DNA of 64,000 bases from Pseudophaeomoniella oleicola (lineage: Eukaryota > Ascomycota > Eurotiomycetes > Phaeomoniellales > Phaeomoniellaceae), in NCBI GenBank assembly GCA_003868215.1, contig QWDQ01000058.1, forward strand, positions 1 through 64,000, given 5' to 3'. The notes beneath the pieces are model-generated. The model worked only from the letters and a program-made list of their open reading frames with translations, searched no databases and was not told the origin of the DNA. Position 1 is the first letter of the stretch; each line of letters starts with the position of its first letter. A program made the position numbers and the translations under genes. Shown here one piece after another: positions 12,601 through 25,667 of the stretch.

Positions 12601-13452
12601 AAATGCGATGGCTCTGAGCCTGCGGCTGGGAGGTAGGCGGGACATTTGGAGCAACTGGCGAAGAGATGCTGACGCTGGACTGTGAGAATCGATTTGACGA
12701 GTTGGACAGTCCTGGAGGAGACATGATGCCTATGGAGAACCTTCCAGGCTTTGAAAGAGAAGATGGAAATGCGCCCTCCACAAATTCAGGGGGTGTGGTA
12801 GGTTCGCTGACAGGGGCAGTGCCTAGAGATGTTCGATTGAAGGCCCGAGTAATGCTCTCAATGTCCTGACCACTGCTCTGCTGTAATTGTCTCTCTTCCA
12901 AGTCCAGCAGCTTCATCTGCTCCTCGAACTTGCGTTTTTGCTCACGCACAGCCTCTATCTTCTGGCGCTTCTTCTCCCACTGCGTCGTGTCAGTTGGCAG
13001 CCGGTGTGCTGAAAAGGCAGATTGACTAACAAGTTGTGCTTCGTTCATCTGGTTGGACTGTGACTTGTGAGGTTAGTATGAGGTTTGGAACGACATGTGA
13101 AAAGTGACAAATAAGCATAAAGCAAACAAAGTGTGTGAATAGTGTTGTTTGCGCGGGGTGCCTGCATCAGGGGTAGTTGACGTGGTGAGATTTATGTTAA
13201 GCGACTTACTGAGAGGTGAGCATTGTTAAGACTGAAGGCGGATATGGTACTGAATTTGCTCGAGTCTGTTGTGAACCGTCGCGGGAGACCAGCTCTTGTT
13301 TCGGTTGCATTTTGCCCAAAGGGCGAGAATAAAGAAGCTTGCCCTCGGTGTGGTGAGGTGAAGCCCGGAAAGGAGGATTCGTCAATGGGGGATCGGGGAT
13401 TGGGGTATCGCAGCTCTTCCATGCGTTCACTGAGACCATTGGAGAACGCCAT
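9691..13452 (-). CDS. Pumilio-family RNA-binding protein (Puf4-like)
   Basis: Binds 3' UTR motifs and represses or localises mRNAs in the cytoplasm. Five exons: 13210-13452, 12516-13057, 11981-12218, 10907-11930 and 9691-10859; 3216 nt, 1071 aa. The first 630 residues are low-complexity and include a short coiled coil (EKKRQKIEAVREQKRKFEEQ). Eight PUF repeats follow at about 635-925, with cores such as QHGCRYLQRKL, PFGNYLCQKLF, QHGTRALQKMI, LNGNHVIQKCL, RHGCCVLQRCI, PFGNYVVQYIL, FSSNVIEKCL and FANYVVQTAL. A Gln/Asn-rich tail follows. The order and sequence of repeats resemble yeast Puf4 more than Puf3 (recollection, not an alignment). The 297-nt third intron (12219-12515) holds in-frame ATGs just upstream of exon 3, so a shorter isoform is possible. 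The start at 13452 is the first ATG of its exon; an upstream 5' exon cannot be excluded. Confidence 0.93.
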
Positions 13453-16400
13453 CCTGTGCTTCTGAGAGCAAATACAAGGTTAGCTATCATGTGCAACTGC
13501 AGCAAATTATTCTCTTGAGAGCGCCCTGGAGTGGTGGGGTCGGCGGTGAGTGTTGACCCGTCAAGCACTTGATCTATTTCAATTGGTTTGTCGCAAGAGG
13601 TTCATGGCTCGGGTCCGAGAGACAGAGATAGCAGGATTACACATACCTATGAACAATGCGTCGATCTCTAAGAGCAATTGATTGTACAGCGTCGTGGGAT
13701 CGAGGAGAATAGGTTGGATTTGGCGTCGTAGGCAGCTGGCCGCCGGGGTGACGCCGTATGCGTGGTTGACAGCGGGAAATGGCAGAATCAGCGAGTTTCT
13801 AGAAGGTCGTCACAAATACAAGCTCCGTAGCCATATGCAAATACAAGAACGAAAAGAATGTCGCGGAGAGGAGAAGGGAGGAGGATGAAGAGTGTTGTAC
13901 AGCGAGTTTGGTTGAGGTCGTGAAGGAGAAAGGTCGAGGGAGGTTCGACGTCCGTTCTGGCGTAAGAACAGCAACGGGTTTACTGCCAGGGCCCTTATAG
14001 CAAGGTTATCTGAGTGGCCAGGCAGACGAAGACTAAAGGTGGCAGGGGTTCATTGGGTCGGTGCACTTTTGCAAAATGGGCACCATGCCAATCCTCTTTT
14101 TTCCTGTACGCACCAGCACGGGCCCAGAGACGAAACGATGCTACATCAGGAGCTTAGATAGTTTGTTTGTACATAGTATATGGAGCCGGTGCAGGACCTG
14201 TTACTACTACGATACTGTTGTCTCTACCCAGTTGAGTAAGAGTAATTAGTTAGGTACCCAAAGGCAAACAACAGCGCTCATGACTTAGGTAGAAAACTAG
14301 AGGTCTCTCTATATCTATAGAACTATACAGTATACCTGTGCTCCGTAATTGCGCCTTGCATTTAACCAAGCCAAGGGCCGCAACGACAGTAGTCTTAGTT
14401 TGTATGTACCGGTAAATGGCGCCTAATGTACGTGCTCATGAGGGAATCCATTTGGGCTCGTTCTTGTTCTTGGCCCATCTCCATCTGCCATGCCTGGACT
14501 CACCTTAGCGGGCCCCATCTGTACATGGCCGTTGATTGAGGGAGGAGGGTGATTACTACGTAGTATGATTTGATTCTGAAGGTGAGAAGTGACTACTACG
14601 CACGATACAATCCTTGCAGTCAGGAAAAGAGGGTCTGGCGCTGGCCGATTAAGCTACTGTATCCGTCCTGCACCATGACCAGCAACATGCACAATGTCGA
14701 CCAATTGCAACGACGAGTGGAATAGGGGCTCCACGAGCAGCTTCGAAGGGCAACACAACGCACACCGAACCATGATTTGTCCCTCCTGTGCTGTCCTGTT
14801 CTTCCAAGAGCAACCACGTAGCAGTACAGTAGTTTGATGGATATCTAATTACTGGAGATACAATACATTAGGTATGTATTTACCTTCGGGCCTTGTAGAG
14901 TGTCACGACATGCGAAACTAGTGACTTTGTCTGCTGTGGGGGGCGCATAGCATCCACCGCCACCATCGAAAGAATGGTTTCCTACCGAGCTACCTCACCA
15001 TAGTCTTTCGATTCCCCCTCCCGATCCTCTGATTTCCATCCCAATCCGGCAAAGTCAGTCCAACCCGGGAGAGTCGAGATGAGCGGTGAGAGAAGGTGGG
15101 AAGACACATAGGGTGATACAGCTACCATTCGAGTCATGATATCAAAAACACCAGAGTACCTACCTACAGGTATCTTCCGCCCGCCGAAGGAGATTGCGCC
15201 ACGCATAAGGTACACCGTCATCGTGCGCATATGCAAAGTCCATGTACGTTGCAACATGTGTGATCCGGTAGTATATGCTGCGTCGCTGTTCCACGGAACG
15301 GGGTCCGTGCTGCATTGGACTCGAAGCTTACCTCTGCCTCAAGCGTTGCATCGCATCGTCCACCAGCTCTGACTTCTTGCCATTTTCTTCTTTTCGTGGT
15401 TTGTGACAAGTGAGCAACGTGTGCGTTTCGGCGTGCTACGCATCAATTGAGAGTGGCCGGGCTCGTCTCCACGATGGGGATAGGACTAACGCTTTCCCTG
15501 CAGGAGTCGGCTGGATTCCAGACGCTGCTGATCATTGGAAACAGCAACTGCGATTTCTTCGTGATCATACAGTAGTATACTTAACTCGGGTACCAGCGAA
15601 CCAGGTATTCTTTCAAAGTATCGTAGTGCTCGCACTGCAGAAGTCGTAGGTGATCGATAGCAGTGCAATATAGGGACTGGACATAGTCTTCTGGTACCAC
15701 CCGAATCCTGATGCTCTACGATAATTAACTTGATTTCATTTATCAGGGACGATCAAATGCTTTCCCCTCAATGTTCCTGATTCGATCACGCTTATCTCTC
15801 TGTCATGCATGATAGATACTATGATAGAAAATAACTACCGTAGTAGAATTGATCAGCTACGTAGCGTCCGTAACGTATGTCACGGGAAAAAGGAAATTGA
15901 GATCTGAAAGGTCAGATGAAAAAAAAGTGGTGAGATTATGTTTCAATGAACGATGATTGTTGAGAAAGGACCGTGAGAAAAAGCCCGGCGAGAGCCAGTA
16001 AGATTAATTACGTGGAACCTGTTTATGATGAAGTCTGAATCAGCGGGTCCGTCGGTGAATTGTGATTGCGTGAGATACGGGGACTACGCGCAGTAATGTA
16101 ATTGTAACCATAACTGTACAATGGGCATTGGATGCAATTGAGAGGACACAGAGATCAAGCCAGCCTGTAGGACTGCATTCCATGAGTGAGCCCTGCACGT
16201 CGACATCCCGAAAAGAAGGAGCATAAGCACCACGCCATGCATCGCTGTCGCGGAATATCATTTCTTAACCTCCAGCGTATCGGCTTGTTTTCCTACACTT
16301 CCAGTAGACCCGATTGGTATTCGAAATGCTTTGTGTATCATATTGATAAAAAGGAAAACTCTGACAGTCATCCTAAAAGTCAGGTAAGATGTCGCCAATT

Positions 16401-17046
16401 GGTCTGCGTATATGTGTGATGCATCACGCATGTACCTCTTCTTTAGAAGATGAAACCAAGGAGATCACCGCAGACAGATAATCGGTTGCGGTCTGGAGGG
16501 AGCTGAGGATCACCTGGAGCGATAGCTGTCTCCTGTACCCGCCTACCCAAGTACCGACCTAGGTCCCGACTTAGAACCCTCAAATGAGTAGGGACATTCA
16601 CAATGTTGCAAATCCTCGTGTTCGAAAATCCTTCCCCAGGTGCCAACGTGACTGGTTTTCTCCAGTACAGTCTCCCCTTTCAGCGTAGGAGAGGTCTAGG
16701 TACTATCTGGCAGTACTTCGGAATACTCCCACAAGATATACACCTTGCCTAAGGTAGGTAGATGGAAGGCTAAGGTAAGTTAGGGAGAAGTGGTAGGTAA
16801 CCTCCAGTAGAGAGAGTGCCTGGAGCTATTCCCCTTCTTGAACGAGCTGCAATCGTCACTATTCTCAAAGGGTTCGACCGCCTAACCAAACCCCCAATAT
16901 TCTGCCCGGTCTTGCCGCCCACCCCGCTATAATTTAGTATTGCTTAACACCTATCAAGATATCTTGGCGTGTTTTTTTGTTAGACAGTACCTGCGATCTC
17001 GCCGCACAGTTCGCGAAAGGCCAAAGATGTGGTAGCCAGCGACAAG
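13453..17046. other. 3.6-kb gap between divergent genes
   Basis: The largest gene-free stretch, between the 5' ends of the Pumilio and RPC2 genes. All open frames are under 95 codons and none reads like a conserved protein. It contains one copy of the TACTACGTAGTA palindrome (14554-14565), a related 10-bp palindrome GCTACGTAGC (15856-15865), and GGTAGGTA-type runs near 16750. No tRNA, 5S or snRNA was recognised. The bases nearest 13453 are probably the Pumilio 5' leader and those nearest 17046 the RPC2 promoter. Confidence 0.5.
14554..14565. repeat. Palindrome TACTACGTAGTA, copy 1
   Basis: A perfect 12-bp inverted repeat in the gap between the Pumilio and RPC2 genes. The same word recurs at several other intergenic sites in the window. 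Confidence 0.9.
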
Positions 17047-20000
17047 ATGCCGGCCAAAAGGAAGATTGAAGGTCCTTTAGAGCCTACGGGAGCTCTGAAG
17101 GCTGTTCAGACGATGGTACGGAAAACCAGGTGCACCCATATGCTCATTTGTTTTTGTGACTAACGGTGCTGGTCATTAGAAGACTGCCAACACCAGAACG
17201 GATGGCGCAACGGACGACAGCCATGAGAAGCCTAAAGGGAAGTCGGCGATGCGAGGTACGAAGCGTAAAAGCAACAACCACCCGGGAGACGGATTCGATA
17301 CTTTACTTGAGCCCTTCTATTACAACAAATCTTTAGATGCTCCGATCGATACGGCACGAGACAAATGGAACTTACTTCCAGCTTTCCTAAAGGTCAAGGG
17401 ACTTGTGAAGCAACACATCGATTCGTTCAACCATTTTGTAGACGTTGAATTGAAAAAGATCATACAAGCCGAACCACCAATCACGAGCGATGTCGATCCT
17501 TTCTTTTACATCAAGTACACGAATATCTATGTGGGAAAGCCATGTCGAGCCGATGAAGATCAATCCGGTCAAGGAAAGTTCATGGCAGAATCTACGGTCA
17601 CACCAAATGAATGTCGACTACGAGATATGACATACGCTGCGCCCATCCTGGTGGATATCGAATACACCAAATTTAGGACACGAGTCGCTCGTTCAGGTGT
17701 TCCGATTGGGAGGATGCCAATCATGCTGCGAAGCAACAAGTGTGTTTTATCGAATAAAACCGAACGCCAGATGTGCCAAATGGATGAGTGTCCGTTGGAC
17801 CCGGGTGGTTATTTCATCGTAAATGGCACCGAAAAAGTCATTCTCGTTCAAGAACAGTTGAGCAAAAATCGTATCATCGTGGAAGCAGACTCTCGGAAAG
17901 AGATTATATCTGCTTCGGTCACAAGCTCGACCCACGAGCGGAAGTCGAAGAGTTACGTGGTACTGAAAAAGGACAAGCTTTACATAAAACATAACATCCT
18001 GAGCGAAGACATTCCGATATGTGTTCTTCTCAAGGCCATGGGCGTGAACTCGGACATGGAAATGATGCTCCTAGTCGCTGGTACAGACAGTACCTACCAG
18101 GAGGATTTTTCAATTAATTTCGAAGAGAACATCAAACTCGGCATCTATACCCAGCAGCAAGCCTTGGAATTCCTTGGAGCCAGAATCAAGATCACACGGA
18201 AGCCCTCAACTTTCGGTGCACCGAAGAGGAACTACGTACAAGAAGCCTTAGAGGCTATCAGTTCAGTCATTATCGCACACGTAACGATTGAAAACCTCAA
18301 CTTCCGACCGAAGGCTATCTATGTGGCGCACATGGCGAGACGTGTTCTGATGGCGAAGCACGATTCCGCACTGGTGGACGATCGAGATTATGTAGGAAAC
18401 AAACGTCTGGAATTAGCTGGACAACTGCTTTCCCTTCTCTTCGAGGACTTGTTGAAGAAGTTCAACTACGATATCAAATTGAATGTCGACAAAGTGCTTC
18501 GGAAGAGCAACAAGACAGATTTCGATGCATTTTCGGTCATCTCGACTCACAGCAACCATATCACACAAGGTATGAACAGGGCCATTGCAACTGGCAACTG
18601 GCATTTAAAACGTTTCAGGATGGACCGGGCTGGTGTCACACACGTCCTGAGTCGATTGAGTTATATTTCCGCCCTAGGTATGATGACTCGAATTACCAGT
18701 CAATTCGAGAAGACCAGAAAAGTTTCCGGTCCCCGAGCTCTGCAGCCATCACAGTTTGGTATGCTCTGTCCGGCAGATACTCCGGAAGGAGAAGCGTGTG
18801 GTCTCGTCAAGAACCTGGCACTTCTTACACACATTACGACAGATGAAGAAGAAGGACCAGTTCGCAAACTTGTCTTCATGCTCGGAGCTGAAGACATTAC
18901 CACGATTGGCGGGAAGCAATTGTATACCAATGGTGCCTATCTCATTCTCATGAACGGTACCCCTATGGCTGTAACGCGACATCCCAAAAATTTTCTCGGT
19001 GCTTTCCGCAAATTTCGACGATCTGGCAGGATATCAGAGTTCGTCTCTATCTTCATCAATCACCATCACAATGCTGTATATATTGCTACAGATGAAGGCC
19101 GTATCTGTCGGCCATTGATAGTTGTCGAAAACATGCGATCCAAAGTTACTGGTCGATACCTGAAGTCATTACGAAAAGGGACGATGGATTTCGATGACTT
19201 CCTGGCTCGGGGTCTGGTAGAATACCTTGACGTAAACGAGGAAAATGATGCTAATATCGCAATGTACGAGTCCGATATAAACCCAACAACTACTCATCTG
19301 GAGATTGAGCCCTTCACTATCCTAGGAGCAGTCGCAGGATTGATTCCTTATCCACACCACAACCAGTCCCCTCGAAATACGTATCAATGCGCTATGGGCA
19401 AACAAGCCATCGGCGCCATCGCAACGAATCAATTCTTGCGTATCGACTCGTTGCTATATCTGATGGTCTATCCTCAAAAACCTCTTTGCAAGACGCGGAC
19501 AATCGAGCTTACGAAGTATGACAAACTCCCTGCTGGGCAGAACGCTACGGTCGCCGTCATGTCCTACTCCGGATACGATATTGAGGATGCCCTCGTCTTA
19601 AACAAGGGGTCTGTTGACCGCGGTTTTGGCCGTTGTCAAGTGTATCGGAAATACGTGACACAGCTCAAGATGTATGCGAACGGGTCTCGAGACATTTTGT
19701 CTCGCCCTGAACTTGAGAATGGCATTCCCATAAAAAAGCACGCTCTTCTGGGCTTAGACGGTCTGGCTGCAGTGGGCGAGAGAGTCCAGTCTGGCGAAGT
19801 CTACATCAACAAATCCGTGCCTGAAAATGCGAACTCATCTACATTGACGACCGGGTCCGATTCTGGGGCTTCGACGTCTTACATTCCACAACCTCAAACT
19901 TATCGTCTCCCCGATTCAGCTATCATTGACAAGGTCTTACTCTCTGATACTGAAGCCGGAAACCATCTGGTGAAAGTTCAAACTCGTCAAACTCGTCGTC

Positions 20001-20740
20001 CAGAAGTCGGTGATAAATTCTCCTCTCGTCATGGTCAAAAAGGTGTCGTGGGTATCATCGCTGAACAGGCAGATATGCCATTCAATGACGAAGGGATTGT
20101 CCCGGATATTATCATGAATCCTCACGGTTTCCCTTCACGTATGACAGTTGGGAAAATGCTGGAACTCGTCGCTGGTAAGTCAGGTGTGCTCAATGGGACA
20201 TTCGGTTATGGAACCGCTTTTGGCGGTACGAAGCTCGAGGACATGTCCCGAATCTTGATCGATAAGGGCTTCAACTACTCCGGGAAAGACTACCTCACCT
20301 CCGGCATCACGGGTGAGCCGCTCCCGGCCTACGTCTTCTTTGGCCCCATCTACTACCAAAAGCTCAAACACATGGTCCAAGACAAAATGCACAGCCGAGC
20401 TCGCGGCCCTCGCGCCATCCTCACGCGCCAACCCACCGAAGGCCGTTCACGCGACGGAGGTCTCCGCCTCGGTGAAATGGAACGCGACTGCCTGATCGCC
20501 TACGGCGCGTCTCAGCTCATGCTCGAACGCCTCATGCTCTCCTCGGACAAGCACGAGGTCGACATCTGCGAAGGCTGCGGCTTCATGGGCTACAGCGGCT
20601 GGTGCCAGCGCTGTAAGAAGAGCCAAGGCGTCACGAAGATGACGATACCCTACGCGGCGAAATTGCTAGTGCAGGAATTGACCAGCATGAACGTTATGAC
20701 GCGGATTAGGCTGGAGGATGAATTTCCTGCTGAGCGATAG
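17047..20740 (+). CDS. DNA-directed RNA polymerase III second-largest subunit (RPC2)
   Basis: The beta-like subunit of Pol III, which transcribes tRNA and 5S genes in the nucleus. Two exons, 17047-17115 and 17180-20740, joined in phase 0 over a 64-nt intron (GTACGG...CATTAG); 1209 aa. Yeast Ret1 is about 1150, the excess being a Lys-rich N-terminal leader of about 45 residues. Pol III-type features are the opening [20 protein letters not shown], the lobe and fork region with [16 protein letters not shown], the active-centre stretch [11 protein letters not shown], and the C-terminal zinc site CEGCG...CQRC near residue 1152. The large second exon is uninterrupted. GC content rises sharply over the last 450 bases compared with the middle of the gene. 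The start at 17047 is chosen because the upstream ATG near 17025 is followed at once by a stop. Confidence 0.96.
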
Positions 20741-21194
20741 ATGAAAAAAAATCTGTTGATTCGGTTACGGGATGATATTCATTGAGAGAGAAATGGACTT
20801 TCTTCTTCTTTTTCTGGTTTTTATAGTATTATGTATACAGCATCTGCTCTGGTTCTGCAGCATTTTCCATGGCGCTCTTTTATCCTTCTTGTGTTTGTTC
20901 AGATTGGTACCATTGGGGCACTTGCCTACGTTAGCTACCTACGTAAGTATACTTCATACGTATGTACCTGCCAAGATACATCAGTCTTTATATATCGCAA
21001 GCAGAACAAGAAGCATATATGTGTATCACACCATAGCATACCTTCCTTAACATAGCAAACAACAACACCATAATAGATCATCATTGTATCTAAATATATA
21101 ACCCCCCCCCCGTGTTTTTTACTCTTCACTTACTTTTACAGAGGATACCTAATAATAAACGAGCGACGGAAAGAAACAGGACAAGACACCCTTT
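20741..21194. other. Convergent 3' junction
   Basis: AT-rich stretch between the stops of RPC2 and the yapsin-like gene, presumably both 3' UTRs. It includes a 10-C run (21102-21111). There are two overlapping short forward open frames, but their composition (Leu/Phe/Tyr-rich) looks like chance. Confidence 0.55.
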
Positions 21195-22977
21195 CTAAAC
21201 GACAAACGCCATCAGGACAGCAATAGCAATAGTCCCCCAAAGAAAGAGAACGCGACAATTCTGTGTGTTGGGTACAGGATTGATAGCAGCGGCGGCGGCG
21301 CCACTGGATGATTGTCCCGCAGTCGAACTCGAACTCGAAGTCGCACTTGCACTTGCACTGCCCGTCGTGAGACCCAGATCAAAAGTCGGCGTGGGAAATG
21401 TCGTCGCCGTCACGCCGGTGCTGGATCCCGTGGCGGTGGTAGAAGACTCGGTGCTGTGGCGGATAGCGGAGTCGGTTTGGGCGGCGACGTAGGTGCTCAG
21501 CGTGAGGAGGGCGGGGGAAGCGGTGGCGGTGCTGGAGACGCCGGGGATGATACCGAGGGGGAGAATTGGGGAGATGTGAGAATCGTCATCGTTGTTGGAT
21601 GGTGGAGACGAAGAGGAGGAGGAGAATTTGGTCTGCGCGATGGCGATTTGGTCGTTTTGGATGTCGTAGACGACGTATGCGGAGCGGAGGAAGGTGTCGC
21701 CCAGGACGCTTTGGCGCGAGGGACCGGCGAAGCGGATGCCGAGACGACAGAGTGCGATGTTTGTTGTGGGGTCGGCGATGGGGTTGCCGTTGTGGTCGAC
21801 GAGGGGGAGGACGAACTCGGAGATCGGGACGGAGACTGAGGGCCCAGAGGAGCCGGCGAATTGGAAATCGAGGGAGGCTGTGGAGGCAGTGCCGTAGATG
21901 CACGGAACTATTGCGTTGCCAGAGTCGGAAGATGGGGTTATGGCGCCGAGGCCAAGGTACAGCTCTGAGACGACGTCGTCGGGGAGGATGATGTCAGTGG
22001 AACCACTGTCGAGGGCTACAGGAATGATGACATTCGGTGCGAGGAGGTCGGGTGTTGGACTTGTACTGCTGTTGGCGCGGAACGTTATAGATGTCAGAGG
22101 GACGTCGTATGAGTCGATCACACCGGTGTAAACGTCAGGATGGATTGGAATGGCCGTTAAAGAGCCGGTGTACTTGGAGGTATCGACGCCACCAAAGAGT
22201 ATTGTACCTGTCGAGGCATCTGGACATGTAATGTTAGATGATAGGTTCTTGCTGAATGGTTGAGTGGATGAGGAGGTTTTTCTGAGGCTTACTCAAATCG
22301 TTCAGCCACAAGCTAAAAGCACGCGATTCGATAAATCCTTGGTCATACAAAGCTTGCACCACATTGGGATAGCTGGCTTCATTGTTCTCCTCTGTACTCT
22401 CGCCGTTAACATACCCAACCCCAAGAATTCCCATGTTGTCACCCTGTGCTGCTGTCGTGACGAAGCCAAATGTTGTGTCATTCAATGTCACATCACCGAG
22501 TCTCAGCGTATCATTGACAAAGTCGCCGACATCCGCATCACCCAAGAGATAAGTAATGTTGAATCCACCGGGTGCCACTTCAACAAAAGAGGAGGACGTT
22601 GAAGATTGAAATGTCCCATACCGACATGCTTGCGCTGTGTCCTCCATACAAAGGCTGGCATCTTTGGACAAAACCCAGAGATCACTGCTGCCAGTGTCTA
22701 GTTGAACGGCAAGATTTTGGGCTGGGGTGCCAAGGCTGATGTTGACATAGTATAAGACATCCTGAACGTTGGTCAGAGGTAAAGAGAAGACGTTGGAGGG
22801 TGACTGAGCGCGGCGTCGTAGGCTTGGTGATTTCTCTGCTGGTACTGTCTTCTTCACGAACGGGAGACCCAGCACTTTTGGTGAAGATGCTGATGCTGAG
22901 ACGGTCGCGACATAGGCAAGAATCTGAAGAACGATGAGAGCACTGAAGAAGGAAACGAGACTGCCTCTGGCTATCAT
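21195..22977 (-). CDS. GPI-anchored aspartic protease (yapsin-like)
   Basis: A pepsin-fold (A1) protease expected at the plasma membrane or cell wall, where yapsins process wall proteins. Two exons, 22293-22977 and 21195-22219, 1710 nt, 569 aa. The N-terminus has a hydrophobic signal sequence (about residues 1-30) and a propeptide ending near a basic run SLRRR (52-56). The two catalytic motifs are DTGSS with Asp94 and DSGST with Asp299; the second has Ser for the commoner Thr, which is accepted in this family. After the protease domain there is a Ser/Thr/Ala-rich stalk and a hydrophobic C-terminal tail ending in AIAVLMAFVV, as expected for GPI attachment. The 3' third is GC-rich. The next gene upstream on the same strand is another secreted, probably GPI-anchored protein. 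Confidence 0.93.
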
Positions 22978-23864
22978 GGTTTCGGGTATTGTTGTTTCGA
23001 CGTCTGATGTTAGATAGAGGGATAAGGAGAGGAGAGAAGAGACGAGAGATGAATTGAACGTACGAGAAATGAAATGAAATAGAAGATCAGTAACAATTAT
23101 ATTCTCAGCAAGTCAAATATCCGGTACCTTACTGTACGGTGCCTGATTGCGCCTTGCCATCACCGTGACCCTCTTCGGAAGATTGAACTGCGGGAAGGAG
23201 TGCAGCTGCAAGGCAAGGCAAGGCAGATACAAATTGGTCGGCTTGAAGGAAAGCAATGCTTACGCTGAGTCCCCTGAGGGAGAACGTTTCAGGTCATGGA
23301 GTCTGACATGAGGATGAGGTAAGATGAACCACATCCATATATCGATATCCGGGACAATCTCTCCTCTCAGCTCGAGCAGCTGTCTCCTTGTATCTTATTA
23401 TGTCTGCAAGAAGTAGATCTGGATTGTGCGCCTGCCCATGGAATAACTGTATGATGATGAGGTGATGTTTGGAGTAATTGTAGATTTATGAGGTGATGCT
23501 TGAATTGAATTCGACTTATTTATATAGAGAAGGCTTGGCTACACCTAGGCAACTATTGGTGATCATAATCATCATAGTAGTACTAAGCTCAAGATAAAAT
23601 GATCGACTTGATATCTGAGGTGCCTTAAAAGATTAGTCTTCAGGCAGTTTTCAGAATTGAACTATTTCCGAGGGCGATTAATTACTTGTGTACAGCTTCC
23701 CGGGCTTATATAAAATACTAGGCGAAATGAAGAACGTCGACGACTTGCTCAGCCCCCAATTAGCTCAACGGCATAATCACTGTCGATTGACCGAGAACAT
23801 CAGCACGACATTGAAATAATGATGCAGACTAATTCTTTTCTCTTCTTTTTCACTCGTCTCCTTC
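22978..23864. promoter_or_regulatory. Promoter of the yapsin-like gene; 3' UTR of the copper-protein gene
   Basis: 890 bases without a gene. It contains CAAGGCAAGGCAAGG repeats near 23212-23225 and AT-rich sequence near 23520-23720. No defined operator could be assigned. Confidence 0.45.
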
Positions 23865-24778
23865 TCAGACCAGTCCCCAAGCCACAAGTCCGGCTGCAAG
23901 GACAATCCCAACCACCACAGTGCCAAATGCCCCCCTTTCGCCTTGAGTAACGGCTCCACTACTTGTGGGAGCATCAGAAGGAACAGCTGTGGCAGCGGCT
24001 CCACCGGTCGATGTGACTCCAGTGACGATCGCCCCGGAGGCGATAGAGGGAGTGGTAGCGGTAGCTGACGATCGAGCAGCAGATAGCGAAGACGACACTG
24101 CGGAAGCGGATGACGCTGAAGAAGACGAAGAGGAAGATGAATTGGTGTTCTCGGAAATCACTCCTCCCGAGATAGTGTTGTTAGCAGGCCCTTCGTTGCT
24201 GGTTGCCCTGGCAGAAGCTGCTCTGAAGTTTGTGATGTTGGTATCAGAGTTTGCAACGCTTCCATAGCGGTCAGTCAACCGAACCATCATTCCGTGCAGA
24301 TGAATGATACGTACGGATTGATGACCATGACCATTCCCTGTTGACAGTGGTCGCCTTCAGAGCAGTATAGCCAGATCGCATTAGTATCGTTGATGGTTAC
24401 CGTGAATATCTGAGACTGTTTGATCCCCAATGCGTTAACCCCCATTCCTACCAAGCATAGGTAGACAGTAGGGTATAGAAGCCACCTGTGGTACAGATAG
24501 AATAGACTTACACTCTCTCCCGAAGACACAGGAACATAACCGCTAAATATTCCGGCATCTTGAGCCCGACACGGCGCATCATATGTCGCTTGGGCTACAG
24601 AATGATTTCTGGGATAAAACATGAACCGCACTTCATCACCAACATCGGCATGTAAGGTATCTGGGTCAAATACCAGGCCTCCATTGCCAACGTCAACGTC
24701 ATGAACTGCTGCCAATGCCTGGATCGGTAGAACAAGCAAGACAGCAAGGGAAGTCGCATACAACATGGTGAAATACAA
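23865..24778 (-). CDS. Secreted cupredoxin-domain protein with Ser-rich GPI-type tail
   Basis: A small copper-binding protein of the fungal extracellular serine-rich cupredoxin group; the physiological role is unknown. Three exons, 24512-24778, 24315-24415 and 23865-24258, give 253 aa. Residues 1-24 form a signal peptide. The blue-copper-like ligands are visible in order: His59 (in PRNHSV), Cys107 (LYCSEG), His112 (GDHC) and Met117 (QQGM). A run of Ser/Ala/Thr (about residues 140-220) forms the wall-spanning stalk, and the C-terminus VVVGIVLAAGLVAWGLV is a GPI-type signal. The intron joins restore SGES-SQIFTVTIND and MVMVINP-VANSD, typical of the family. It lies directly upstream of the yapsin-like gene on the same strand. 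Confidence 0.88.
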
Positions 24779-25667
24779 TATTGGTGTTACTGGTATTCCG
24801 TAAGTGATGGTGACGGTACCTACGATGATTATGAAAAGAAGATGCTAAAACTCATGGTCAAGGCAATGGAAAGAGTAGAGGAGAGAAAGCGATCGATGAA
24901 GCAAAACAGAGTTTCGAATGATGTCGTTGTTCGCATCGAATTTAAGTTGTCGCCGCGAAGGGAGGAAGTCAAAGATCAGATCGGCACGTCCTGACTTGAC
25001 ACTAGTTAATTAACCTGACCTGACGTTACTGACTTGGGCGTCTTGCCCTTTGTACATCTAACAATACTCTACGCAGACTGCCTCTTTGAACCTTGGATAT
25101 TTGGTACGTTCTAGCCGCTGAATCATCATGAAAACGCACGGCAACGTGACTGCCTACGGACCAGCCACTTCTTCCTATGTTTTGACATCCAACCTGCCGC
25201 CTGACTGAGACGTAGTGCGTGATCACCACAATAATTGACTGCAGCTGATTTGCCACATCCTTATATCCGTCAAAATGAATACTTGGACAAGGTACATTGT
25301 TTGTTACCTCTCTTCGGTTTTAGTGAAGAGTTGTGGCTACGGGACTCGCTCGGTAGATACATTACTACCGAGCAATATCGATGTGCCTATTCATGTTCTA
25401 TGGATAAGCTACGAATTCTACGTGGTAGGTAGGCTTGTGTCTTCATTCGGGGGTGTATCCAGTCTCTGCATCAGGAGACTGCGGATACTAAAGGGGAAGA
25501 TAAACGGAGTCGTTTTGGTGATATGTTTTGAATGGTTGGAAGCGTGCCTGGAGGACTGGCATGTTGAAGCTGTCTCTGGGACAAAGGTTTTGCGGAAAGG
25601 GGGATGCTGGCGGTGGTGAGCGAGGTGGAGGTCGGAAGAACCCTAGGACTAGAAAGATGAATCTGGC
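24779..25667. other. Intergenic: cupredoxin promoter and Erg2 3' UTR
   Basis: No gene was identified in these 890 bases. One forward open frame of 114 codons (25275-25619) overlaps this region but shows no domain, no codon preference and no family resemblance. I regard it as chance. Confidence 0.45.

Noticed and set aside
21312-21839. 175-codon forward open frame opposite the yapsin-like protease
   Set aside because: It is antisense to the Ser/Ala-rich stalk of the protease in GC-rich sequence. The translation is an Arg/Gly/Val repeat without protein character.
25275-25619. 114-codon forward open frame between the cupredoxin and Erg2 genes
   Set aside because: No domain and unusual composition. 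It lies mostly in what should be 3' UTR and promoter.
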